Assembly: GCA_022823305.1 (NCBI GenBank) | Contig: JAJDXK010000101.1 | Coordinates: forward strand, 124,001 to 188,000 | DNA length: 64,000 nucleotides | Direction: 5' to 3' | Source: Alphaproteobacteria bacterium | Lineage (GTDB): Bacteria > Pseudomonadota > Alphaproteobacteria > UBA828 | In this document: positions 57,131-64,000 of the stretch, piece after piece | Numbering within the stretch: the stretch's first letter is position 1 | Layout of the letters: every line of letters starts with the position of its first letter | Program-made: the position numbers and the translations under genes | The notes under the pieces: generated by a model | What the model was told of the DNA's origin: nothing | The model's database searches: none | What the model saw: only the letters and a program-made list of their open reading frames with translations

Positions 57131-58587
57131 GCGACGGCGGCGACCTCGCCCTGATCTCGGTCGCCGAGATGTACGCGGCCGATGCGGCGGCGGCGCGCTC
57201 GGGCACGCCGGGGCTCACGCTGATGGAGAACGCCGGCCGGGCGGTCGCGGACGCGATCGTCCGGCGCTGGGCGCCCCGCCCGGTCGCGGTGCTGTGCGGC
57301 CCGGGCAACAACGGCGGGGACGGCTTCGTCGCCGCCCGGCTGCTGGCCGGCGCCGGCTGGCCGCTGCGGCTCGGGCTCATGGGCGACCCGGGGAGCCTGA
57401 AAGGCGATGCGGCGGCGATGGCCGCGCGCTGGGAGCACCCGGTCGAGTCGCTCTCGCTCGCGATGCTGGGCGGCGAGCCGCTGGTGGTCGATGCGCTCTT
57501 CGGCGCCGGCCTTGCCCGCCCGCTGGAGGGCGTGGCGCTGGCGCTTGCCGGGGCGTGCGCGGACCGGGGCCTGCCCTGCGTCGCGGTCGATATCCCGAGC
57601 GGCATCCACGGCGACAGCGGTGCGGTGCTGGGCGGCGCCTTCCGGGCCGACCTCACGGTCACCTTCGCCCGGCGCAAGCCGGGGCATCTCCTGTTGCCGG
57701 GGCGCGCGCACGCCGGCGACGTCGTGGTTGCCGGCATCGGCATCCCCCCGGCCGCGATCGCAGAGCTGGGACTCCGGGTACACGAGAACGGGCCGGCGTT
57801 GTGGCAGGCGCTGCTGCCCGGCCCGGAAGAGACTGACCACAAGTACAGCCGGGGCCACGCGCTCGTGGTGGGCGGCGACGGCGCCCATTCCGGCGCGGCC
57901 CGCCTCGCGGCCCGCGCGGCGCTCCGCGTCGGCGCCGGGCTGGTGACGGTGCACGCACCCGAGGCGGCGATCCCGGTCTATGCGGCCCAGCTCAGCGCCG
58001 TGATGGTCGCGTCGACCGCCGACCTCGGCGAGGCGCTCGCCGACGAGCGGCGCAACGCGCTGCTGATCGGCCCCGGTTGCGGCGCGAGCCCGGCCACCCG
58101 GGCGCAGACGCTTCGGGCGCTCGGGGCGGGCAGGCGCTGCGTCCTCGACGCCGACGCGCTCACCGCCTTCCGGGACGATCCGGCGGCGCTCTTCGCCGCG
58201 CTCGGGCCCGATTGCGTGCTCACTCCGCACGAGGGCGAATACCGGCGGCTCTTCGCCCACGAGGGCGACAAGCTCGCCCGCGCCCGCGCCGCGGCGGAGG
58301 AGAGCGGGGCGGTGGTGGTGCTGAAGGGCGCAGACAGCGTGATCGCGGCGCCCGACGGCCGCGCGGCCATCAACGCCAATGCCCCGCCGACGCTGGCGAC
58401 GGCCGGCTCCGGCGACGTGCTGGCCGGCCTCGTCCTCGGCCTGCTGGCGCAGGGGATGCCGGCCTTCGAGGCGGCGGCGGCGGCCGTCTGGCTGCACGGT
58501 GCGGCGGCTGCGGCCTTCGGCCCCGGGCTGATCGCCGAGGACCTGAGCGAGGTGCTGCCCCGCGTCCTTCGCGGCCTGGCGGAATGA
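57127..58587 (+). CDS. nnr: Bifunctional NAD(P)H-hydrate epimerase/ADP-dependent dehydratase
   Basis: The 486-residue protein joins an N-terminal YjeF-type epimerase domain (GPGNNGGDGFVAAR; VDALFGAGLARPL; VDIPSGIHGDSG) and a C-terminal ribokinase-like dehydratase (HALVVGGDGAHSGAARLA; IGPGCG; LTPHEGEYRRLF; TAGSGDVLAGLVLGLL). It repairs hydrated NAD(P)H. In many alphaproteobacteria it precedes glnB/glnA, here the ammonium transporter. Confidence 0.95.
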   Translation: MSDGGDLALISVAEMYAADAAAARSGTPGLTLMENAGRAVADAIVRRWAPRPVAVLCGPGNNGGDGFVAARLLAGAGWPLRLGLMGDPGSLKGDAAAMAARWEHPVESLSLAMLGGEPLVVDALFGAGLARPLEGVALALAGACADRGLPCVAVDIPSGIHGDSGAVLGGAFRADLTVTFARRKPGHLLLPGRAHAGDVVVAGIGIPPAAIAELGLRVHENGPALWQALLPGPEETDHKYSRGHALVVGGDGAHSGAARLAARAALRVGAGLVTVHAPEAAIPVYAAQLSAVMVASTADLGEALADERRNALLIGPGCGASPATRAQTLRALGAGRRCVLDADALTAFRDDPAALFAALGPDCVLTPHEGEYRRLFAHEGDKLARARAAAEESGAVVVLKGADSVIAAPDGRAAINANAPPTLATAGSGDVLAGLVLGLLAQGMPAFEAAAAAVWLHGAAAAAFGPGLIAEDLSEVLPRVLRGLAE

Positions 58588-58640
58588 GGCGCCGCTGCCG
58601 CCCCGTCCGCCCGTCAGCGCACTCCTGCGGCGCAATTTGC

Positions 58641-58658
58641 CGTGCCGTGGACGGCACG
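58641..58658. repeat. Perfect 8+2+8 palindrome upstream of the ammonium transporter
   Basis: CGTGCCGT (58641-58648) and ACGGCACG (58651-58658) form a perfect inverted repeat with a 2-base centre, about 75 bases upstream of the predicted sigma-54 start. It is well placed for an activator site, but its order GTGC-GCAC is the reverse of the classical NtrC site, so it may be another regulator's site or a transcript hairpin after nnr. Confidence 0.45.
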
Positions 58659-58698
58659 ATGCGGGCCATGTCAGGAGGCGATACCGGATATATCGATT

Positions 58699-58713
58699 TG
58701 GCACGCAATTAGC
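58699..58713 (+). promoter_or_regulatory. Sigma-54 (RpoN)-like promoter of the ammonium transporter
   Basis: TGGCAC at 58699-58704, then five bases, then TAGC at 58710-58713, giving the exact GG-N10-GC of a -24/-12 promoter with one mismatch in the TTGC box. The ATG of the Amt gene is 80 bases downstream. Nitrogen-controlled RpoN expression is expected for ammonium transporters. Confidence 0.65.
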
Positions 58714-58792
58714 GCATACCTCGATTGACAGTGCCGGCGAACGTGGTCATGGTCTCGCGAAAATGCGAACCGGGGACAGGGATACAGACACC

Positions 58793-60226
58793 ATGCGGCA
58801 TGAGGGCAGAAGCACGCGCGCTGTGACGTCGGAGCCCGTCCGGCACGGCTTGGGCCTCGGCTTTTTCCGCTTCGCCGGCAGGTCCCGCTGGCGCACCGCG
58901 GGCCTGATTCTCGTGTTCACGCTCTCGCTGGTCTTCATCGTGCCGCAGGCCTATGCCGCGGTCACCGCCGAGACGCAGTTCATCCTCAACAGCTTCTCGT
59001 TCCTCATCTGGGGCGCGCTGGTGATGTGGATGTGCGCCGGCTTCACCATGCTCGAGGCGGGCTCGGTGCGTACCAAGAACGCCTCGGTCATCTGCCTCAA
59101 GAACATCGGCCTCTATTCCATCGCGGGCATCACCTACTACCTGGTCGGCTACAACCTCATGTACGTGGACGTGACGAGCTGGGTAGGCTCGTTCGCGCAC
59201 CCGTACTCGACGACCGGCGACGAGATCGCGCTGCTCGGCGGCGACGAAAGCGTCGCGGAGGGCGTCATCGAGGGCGGCTACTCCACGATGTCCGACTGGT
59301 TCTTCCAGATGGTGTTCGTGGCGACCACCGCCTCGATCGTCTCGGGCACGCTGGCCGAGCGGGTGAAGCTCTGGTCGTTCTTCATCTTCATCGTGCTGCT
59401 CACGGCCTTCATCTATCCGGTGATCGGCTCCTGGACCTGGGGCGGCGGCTGGCTCTCCCAGATGGGCTTCCAGGACTTCGCCGGCTCCACCATCGTGCAC
59501 TCGACCGGCGGCTGGGCCGCGCTGGCCGGCGCCCTCGTCGTCGGCGCGCGCAAGGGCAAGTTCCGCGCCGACGGCAGCGTCAAGGTGACGGCACCCTCCA
59601 ACGTGCCGGCGGTGACGCTCGGCGTCTTCATCCTCTGGCTCGGCTGGTTCGGGTTCAACGGCGGCTCGCAGCTCGCGCTCAGCGGCGCGGTGGACGCGAT
59701 CGCGCTGAGCAACATCCTGGCGAACACCAACCTGGCCGCTGCGGCCGGCGTGCTCGCGGCGATCTCGCTGTCGCGGCCGATCATGGGGCGCGTCGACCTG
59801 ATTACCAGCCTGAACGGCGCCATCGCCGGTCTCGTGGCGATCACCGCCGGCCCCGACATCGTCGATCACTACTGGGCCGTCGTCATCGGCGCGATCGGCG
59901 GGGCGATCGTCGTGCTCGGCGTGAAGCTGCTGGAGATCGTCAAGGTGGACGACGTGGTCGGCGCGGTGCCGGCCCACCTCTTCGCCGGAGTCTGGGGGAC
60001 GCTCGCGGTCTGCATCGCGGCCGGCGGCGACCCCGCCGTGCAGATCATTGGCATCCTCGCCATCGGCGCCTTCGTGTTCGGCACCTCCTACCTGGCATGG
60101 TTCATCATCAACAGGACCGTGGGGGCCCGCATCACGGAGGCGGTCGAGGATCTCGGCCAGGATGCGGCGGAGCTCGGCATCGAATCCTACCCCGAGTTCG
60201 TGCTGATGCCGGAAACGGACGACTGA
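58793..60226 (+). CDS. amt: Ammonium transporter (Amt family)
   Basis: The 478-residue protein has an N-terminal signal-like hydrophobic segment ending PQAYA, then eleven helices with MLEAGSVRTKN, STGGWAALAGALVVG and FNGGSQLALSG; GVWGTLAVCIAAGG lies in the last part. These match the Amt/Rh family, including the ligand-gating aromatic and twin-His areas. It moves ammonium into the cell. No GlnK/P-II gene is directly adjacent. ATG 58793 is used; ATG 58763 is another choice. Confidence 0.93.
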   Translation: MRHEGRSTRAVTSEPVRHGLGLGFFRFAGRSRWRTAGLILVFTLSLVFIVPQAYAAVTAETQFILNSFSFLIWGALVMWMCAGFTMLEAGSVRTKNASVICLKNIGLYSIAGITYYLVGYNLMYVDVTSWVGSFAHPYSTTGDEIALLGGDESVAEGVIEGGYSTMSDWFFQMVFVATTASIVSGTLAERVKLWSFFIFIVLLTAFIYPVIGSWTWGGGWLSQMGFQDFAGSTIVHSTGGWAALAGALVVGARKGKFRADGSVKVTAPSNVPAVTLGVFILWLGWFGFNGGSQLALSGAVDAIALSNILANTNLAAAAGVLAAISLSRPIMGRVDLITSLNGAIAGLVAITAGPDIVDHYWAVVIGAIGGAIVVLGVKLLEIVKVDDVVGAVPAHLFAGVWGTLAVCIAAGGDPAVQIIGILAIGAFVFGTSYLAWFIINRTVGARITEAVEDLGQDAAELGIESYPEFVLMPETDD

Positions 60227-60309
60227 CGGGGCGCCCCGGCGCGGCGCCCGCGCGGCGTGCGCGGCCGGCGGCTGCCTAAAGGGGGGTGCGGCATCCGTAG
60301 GACACACTG

Positions 60310-60315
60310 TATGAT
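60310..60315 (+). promoter_or_regulatory. Possible -10 element for the STAS gene
   Basis: TATGAT at 60310-60315 matches five of six -10 positions, preceded directly by TG, about 50 bases before the STAS ATG. A matching -35 hexamer is not evident. Confidence 0.35.
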
Positions 60316-60366
60316 CGGGCGAGACAGCGCGAACCGGACGCGATTCAGTAACGGGAGACGACGGCA

Positions 60367-60705
60367 ATGGAGTTGACGATCGAGCGCGAAGGCGGCGCCG
60401 TGACCGCCAAGGTGAACGGGCGTATCGACAGCACCAATGCTCGCGACTTCGAGGAAGCGATCCGAACCTCGATCGAGGACGGCGACCGCACCGTGGTCAT
60501 GGACCTCGAGAATCTCTCCTACATCAGCAGCGCGGGGCTCCGTGCCGTGCTGATGACCGCCAAGACGCTGTGGAAGCGGGACGCCAAGTTCTCGCTCTGC
60601 TCGCTCTCGGGTCCGGTGAAGGAAGTGTTCGAGATCAGCGGCTTCGACAAGATCATCCCGATCCACGACACGCGCGAGGCGGCGCTGGCCTCAGCCAGCG
60701 ACTAG
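60367..60705 (+). CDS. STAS-domain anti-sigma factor antagonist (second copy)
   Basis: The 112-residue protein contains KVNGRIDSTNARDFEEAI and SYISSAGLRAVL (51-62), with Ser55 as expected phosphoacceptor. It resembles the STAS protein at 2267 in its motif, but differs elsewhere. Its likely kinase partner is an RsbW-type protein such as the one at 34144. The ATG follows AACGGGAGACG. The stop overlaps by 15 bases the convergent DUF2459 gene. Confidence 0.9.
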   Translation: MELTIEREGGAVTAKVNGRIDSTNARDFEEAIRTSIEDGDRTVVMDLENLSYISSAGLRAVLMTAKTLWKRDAKFSLCSLSGPVKEVFEISGFDKIIPIHDTREAALASASD

Positions 60706-61344
60706 GACTCCCCTGAGGCGGGCCATGAGCCCGTCGGCGGTGACGATCCCGGAGGGCGATACGCGGACGCCGCCGGCTTGGAGCACGCGCGCTGTCCAGG
60801 TGTTGCACGTGTTGAACAGGTGGAATTCCCCGTGCGCGTTATAGAAGCGGCTTCCCGGATAGAGCCCGCGTGAGACGGGCGCGGCCCGCCCGCCCGCGGG
60901 GCGCTCGAACTCGCCGGCGAGCGTTCGGAGCAGGCGCAGGAAGCCATCCTCGGTAAGCGCCACGGAGAGCACCTCCCGGCCCGAGCCGCCATCGCGCGGG
61001 GGGGCCGCGAGGCCGGCCATGTGCATGACCGCGGGCGTCGGCACGAGGGCGGCCGCAAGGGTCATGCCGAGCGTCTTCTCCCGCGCCGGGTAATAGGTGC
61101 GATCGCCCCAGCCGAACTCCAGATAGGCCGCGCCGGGAAAGTCCGCCGCCTCCGGCAGCAGCCCGGCGGCGATCAGCGCCGGCGCCGGCACGACGATCGC
61201 CGTGTGCCAGCCGTTGCTGGCCACCTGGACGAGATGGGGGCGCGGGGCGTTCGGGTCGGCAGGGGGCGGCGGCGGTACGCTCTCGCAGGTGGCGAGCCAG
61301 ACGGCGCAGAGCGCCAGTGCCGGGGCGAGCAGCCAGCGCCGCAC
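60691..61344 (-). CDS. DUF2459 family exported (possibly lipid-anchored) protein
   Basis: The 217-residue protein has a leader RRWLLAPALALCAVWLATC with Cys20 in a lipobox-like but imperfect LATC, then VASNGWHTAIVVPA, FGWGDRTYYP and FNTCNTWTARVLQAGG, the hallmark pieces of DUF2459. A Cys/His pair suggests a papain-like hydrolase, without proof. The start is GTG. Confidence 0.83.
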   Translation of the reverse strand: MRRWLLAPALALCAVWLATCESVPPPPPADPNAPRPHLVQVASNGWHTAIVVPAPALIAAGLLPEAADFPGAAYLEFGWGDRTYYPAREKTLGMTLAAALVPTPAVMHMAGLAAPPRDGGSGREVLSVALTEDGFLRLLRTLAGEFERPAGGRAAPVSRGLYPGSRFYNAHGEFHLFNTCNTWTARVLQAGGVRVSPSGIVTADGLMARLRGVLVAG

Positions 61345-61382
61345 GGCGCCCGGACCCGCGCCGGCTTCCTGCCGCCTCCCGG

Positions 61383-62426
61383 CTACAGCAACTCCTCGGC
61401 GAGGAAGCGGATCTCCTCGCGCCCGGCGCCGCCCAGCAGCAACGCCGTCACCGAGCCGTCCGCCGCCGCCCGCTTCCAGGCCGCGAGCCGCTCCCTGATG
61501 TGCGCCTTCGGTCCCACCAGGGCGATGCCGTCGGCGAACTCGTCCGGCACCGCGTCGGCCGCGCCCTGCTTGTCGCCGGAGAGGAAGCGTTCCTGGATGA
61601 CCCCGGCAGCCTCGCCGAAGCCGAGCCGCCTCGCGTAGTCGTTGTAGAAGTTGCGGCCGCGCGCGCCCATGCCGCCGACATAGAGCGCGAGCGACTGCTT
61701 GACCGCGAAGAGGGCGCGCCTGTGGTCGTCGTCGATCTTCGTGGTGACGAAGGGCTGGACGGCGAAGTCGTCACGTTGCTCGCCGTGCCCGCCCCGGCGG
61801 AAGCCCTCCACCAGCGGCTCGCGGTAGACGTGGGCGCGCTCCGGCATCATGAAGAGAGGGAACAGCCCGTCGGTGATCTCGCCGGCGAGGCGAAGCCCTG
61901 CCGGCGTGACCGAGCCGGTGTGGATGGGCAGCGGATGGCGCGCGTGGAGGATGCTCCTGAGCGGCTTGCCGAGCCCGGTGGCGTCCGGCCCGCGATAGGG
62001 CATGGCGTAGTGCGTGCCCTCGTGGACCACCGGCTCCTCGCGCGCCACGATGCGGCGCACGATGGAGACGTACTCGCGCAGCCGCTCGTGCGGCTTGCCG
62101 TAGGCGACGCCGTGCCAGCCCTCGATCACCTGCGGCCCGGACGGCCCGATGCCGAGGACGAAGCGTCCGCCCGAGAGCGCCTGCAGCGTGAGCGCGGTCA
62201 TCGCCGCGCAGGCGGGCGTGCGCGCCGGCATCTGCATGAGTGCGGTGCCCACCGTCATCCGCTCGGTCTGCGCCAGGATCCAGGCGGCCGGCGTCACCGC
62301 GTCCGAGCCGTAGGCCTCCGAGGTCCAGATCGAGCGGTAGCCGAGCGCCTCCGCCTCGCGGATCAGGTCGGTGTCGATGGCGAAGTCGCGGCCCTGGTAG
62401 CCGAGCACGAGCCCGAGTTGCAGCAC
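61383..62426 (-). CDS. LLM class flavin-dependent oxidoreductase
   Basis: The 347-residue TIM-barrel protein has LIREAEALGYRSIWTSEAYG, ILAQTERMTVGTAL and RFVLGIGPSGPQVIEGWHG, typical for F420- or FMN-linked luciferase-like oxidoreductases. Substrate unknown. The GTG start at 62426 leads into LQLGLVLGYQGRD. Confidence 0.9.
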   Translation of the reverse strand: MLQLGLVLGYQGRDFAIDTDLIREAEALGYRSIWTSEAYGSDAVTPAAWILAQTERMTVGTALMQMPARTPACAAMTALTLQALSGGRFVLGIGPSGPQVIEGWHGVAYGKPHERLREYVSIVRRIVAREEPVVHEGTHYAMPYRGPDATGLGKPLRSILHARHPLPIHTGSVTPAGLRLAGEITDGLFPLFMMPERAHVYREPLVEGFRRGGHGEQRDDFAVQPFVTTKIDDDHRRALFAVKQSLALYVGGMGARGRNFYNDYARRLGFGEAAGVIQERFLSGDKQGAADAVPDEFADGIALVGPKAHIRERLAAWKRAAADGSVTALLLGGAGREEIRFLAEELL

Positions 62427-62528
62427 TGGTCGTCTCCCGTGGCGTTGGCGGCGTTGGCCGCACCGAATTCATGTGGAGATAGGCCACTTCTGATACCATG
62501 GCCAGAGGACAACGAGAGGGAGGATACT

Positions 62529-63677
62529 ATGGGCACCTGGTGGAACAGCGATCCGCGCGGCTGGCGCCTGTCGCGGCGCGGCTTTCTCAAGGGGGCGAGC
62601 GCGCTCGCCGGTACCGCGGCGCTCTCGGGCACTATCGGGGGCCGCGCGGCCCACGCGCAGGAGGATACGCTCACCTATCTGAGCTGGCCGGGTCATGCGG
62701 ACCCCCACATCGTCGAGCCCTTCGAGAAGGAGCACGGCGTCAAGATCCTCAGCAAGGAATATGTCGGCGGCGAGCAGATGCTGGCCCTCGTCAACCAGTC
62801 GCCGCCCGGCACCTACGACGTGATCCTCTCGGACCGCGAGTACATCGTGCAGCTGCGCGATGCGGGCTACATCGACAAGATGGACCCGGCCGACTATCCC
62901 TTCGACGACTTCTGGCCCGAGTTCCAGCAGCTCGAGGGCCACTGGCTCGACGGCGACCTCTACTCGGTCATGCAGTCCTTCGGCTATCTCGGGCTGGTCC
63001 ACAACACCGATCACCTCAGCGAAGCGGACTGCAGCACCTACGGCATCATGTGGGACGAGCGGGTGACCGGGAAGGTCGGTCACTTCGACTGGTACCTGCC
63101 GACCATGGGCTGCCTCAGCCTCTACAACGGCAACAAGGACCCCTTCAACATCGACGATGCTGCCTTCCAGGCGCTGCGCGAGACCACCTTCTCGCTCAAG
63201 CCGCAGCTCGCCGGATTCTACGCCATGGCCGACGTGTTCTCCTCGATGACCAACGGTCAGGCCTGGGTCATGCCCGGCATCGGCGACTGGATCTCGATCC
63301 TGCTGCACAAGGACGGGCTGCCGATGACCACCACCATCCCGGACGAGGGCGGCATCCAGTGGACCGAGTCGGTCTCCATCGGCACCGGGACGGAGAAGCC
63401 GGATCTGGCCAAGAAGTTCATCCAGTACTTGGTGGGCCCCGAGGGTCAGTGGCGCATCGCCACCAAGCCCTCCTACAACGCCTCGCTCCCCAACAAGAAG
63501 GGCTGGGAGGCGCTCAACGAGAACGCTCCGGAGTCGGCCGAGCTGCTGCGGCACCGGTTCGACAAGCGGAACGTCATGCACGAATACGCGGACGGCAAGA
63601 TCCAGCTCCGCCAGACCCCGGTGCAGCAGTCCATCGACGACTGGACCGAGGTCTGGAACGAGTACAAGAACATCTAG
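62529..63677 (+). CDS. Spermidine/putrescine-type ABC transporter substrate-binding protein, Tat signal
   Basis: The 382-residue protein has a twin-arginine leader (LSRRGFLKG, RR at 16-17) ending AHAQE, then LTYLSWPGHADPHIVEPFEKEHG and later FIQYLVGPEGQWRIATKPSYN, as in PotD/PotF-like proteins. It starts a transporter operon continuing in the permease gene at 63744. ATG follows GAGAGGGAGG. Ligand is unknown; polyamine or related compounds are likely. Confidence 0.88.
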   Translation: MGTWWNSDPRGWRLSRRGFLKGASALAGTAALSGTIGGRAAHAQEDTLTYLSWPGHADPHIVEPFEKEHGVKILSKEYVGGEQMLALVNQSPPGTYDVILSDREYIVQLRDAGYIDKMDPADYPFDDFWPEFQQLEGHWLDGDLYSVMQSFGYLGLVHNTDHLSEADCSTYGIMWDERVTGKVGHFDWYLPTMGCLSLYNGNKDPFNIDDAAFQALRETTFSLKPQLAGFYAMADVFSSMTNGQAWVMPGIGDWISILLHKDGLPMTTTIPDEGGIQWTESVSIGTGTEKPDLAKKFIQYLVGPEGQWRIATKPSYNASLPNKKGWEALNENAPESAELLRHRFDKRNVMHEYADGKIQLRQTPVQQSIDDWTEVWNEYKNI

Positions 63678-63685
63678 TGCCCGGC

Positions 63686-63709
63686 GGGGGCCGCCACGAG
63701 GCGGCCCCC
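63686..63709 (+). terminator. GC-rich hairpin between binding protein and permease genes
   Basis: GGGGGCCGCC (63686-63695) and GGCGGCCCCC (63700-63709) form a 10-bp perfect stem with loop ACGA. No T-run follows, and the permease gene begins 35 bases later, so it probably stabilises the upstream mRNA or attenuates the operon to keep the binding protein in excess. Confidence 0.5.
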
Positions 63710-63743
63710 CGACCGCGCCCGGTGGCCTTGACCGGTTTCACCC

Positions 63744-64000
63744 ATGGCTGCCGCCGCTGAGGGCGTGACGGCCGGCGCCGGCCGCGGCCGGCGCGTGCGC
63801 CCGGACGGCTACGCGCTCTTCTGGGGCCTGCCGCTCGCCGTCTGGCAGGGCGTGTTCTTCCTCGCTCCGCTCGCCTTCCTCGTCGTGATGACCTTCTGGT
63901 CGGTGAAGAATTTCCGCCTCGAGGCGGATTTCGACACCGTCAACTGGGTCAAGATGTGGAGCAAGGGCTATGTGGTGGACACCTACCTCCGCACCCTCGG
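63744..64000 (+). CDS. ABC transporter permease, N-terminal part
   Basis: The gene runs off the right edge; 85 codons are visible. After a basic N-terminus (GRGRRVRPDGYALFW) comes a first helix AVWQGVFFLAPLAFLVVMTFWS, and then a periplasmic stretch FDTVNWVKMWSKGYVVDTYLRTL, resembling PotB/PotC-type permeases. It follows the PotD-like gene and would make the pore with further subunits beyond the window. Confidence 0.82.
   Translation, partial: MAAAAEGVTAGAGRGRRVRPDGYALFWGLPLAVWQGVFFLAPLAFLVVMTFWSVKNFRLEADFDTVNWVKMWSKGYVVDTYLRTL

Noticed and set aside
58641-58658. The palindrome upstream of amt as an NtrC site
   Set aside because: Its half-sites run GTGC to GCAC, the opposite of the usual GCAC-N-GTGC, so NtrC is not claimed.

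Overview
The window is about 70% G+C, densely coded, and reads as chromosomal DNA of an alphaproteobacterium, most likely a Rhodospirillales-like lineage. The markers are a ChvG/ChvI two-component pair, ATP-type pckA, an Hsp20-DUF1150 pair, the his cluster order hisB-DUF2628-hisH-GNAT-hisA-hisF-hisE-HIT, a HpnB-type hopanoid glycosyltransferase, and frequent ATGA/GTGA start-stop overlaps. The taxonomic call is inference from gene content. No rRNA, phage, insertion sequence or CRISPR array was seen; one tRNA (His) is present.

Layout. 1-4.2 kb: end of lolD, a GATase, ubiX, a STAS-GPP34 pair on the minus strand and an MFS exporter. 4.4-7.9 kb: two PIN-toxin/antitoxin modules flanking a cysteine hydrolase and a class III CoA-transferase; each module has a palindrome at its promoter. 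7.9-13.1 kb: a DUF3047 protein, then a probable catabolic set (HpcH/CitE-like lyase, HpaB/4-hydroxybutyryl-CoA-dehydratase-family flavoprotein, SnoaL-like protein, GST, SDR). 13.2-18.9 kb: EamA transporter, hsp20-DUF1150, chvG/chvI, MATE exporter. 19.4-25.2 kb: a complete carbohydrate-type ABC importer whose two ATPases have unusual catalytic motifs. 25.3-31.9 kb: pckA, pepA-holC-MerA-like flavoprotein, orphan sensor kinase. 31.9-47.5 kb: gamma-glutamyltransferase, tRNA-His, RsbW-like kinase, hpnB, a three-gene HcnABC/opine-oxidase-like dehydrogenase, aminotransferase, gshA, rsmE, ubiA, a GGCT-like protein, a UbiD decarboxylase, an epimerase, a 43-residue membrane protein and pxpA. 47.7-54.7 kb: maeB and the his operon. 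54.7-64 kb: comM/yifB, methyltransferase-nnr, an ammonium transporter behind a sigma-54-like promoter, STAS protein, DUF2459 protein, LLM flavoprotein, and the start of a polyamine-type ABC transporter cut by the window edge.

How the parts fit. Central metabolism is represented by pckA and maeB, which both control flux at the C4/C3 node. Glutathione and gamma-glutamyl metabolism recurs: gamma-glutamyltransferase, GshA, a GGCT-like protein and PxpA lie within 16 kb, and a GST lies elsewhere. Two STAS antagonists and one RsbW-like kinase, scattered in the window, are parts of a partner-switching regulatory system whose sigma factor or phosphatase is not here. The least explained parts are the 5.9-13.1 kb catabolic cluster, the STAS-GPP34 pair, the ABC importer with altered ATPase motifs, and the HcnABC-like dehydrogenase of unknown substrate.
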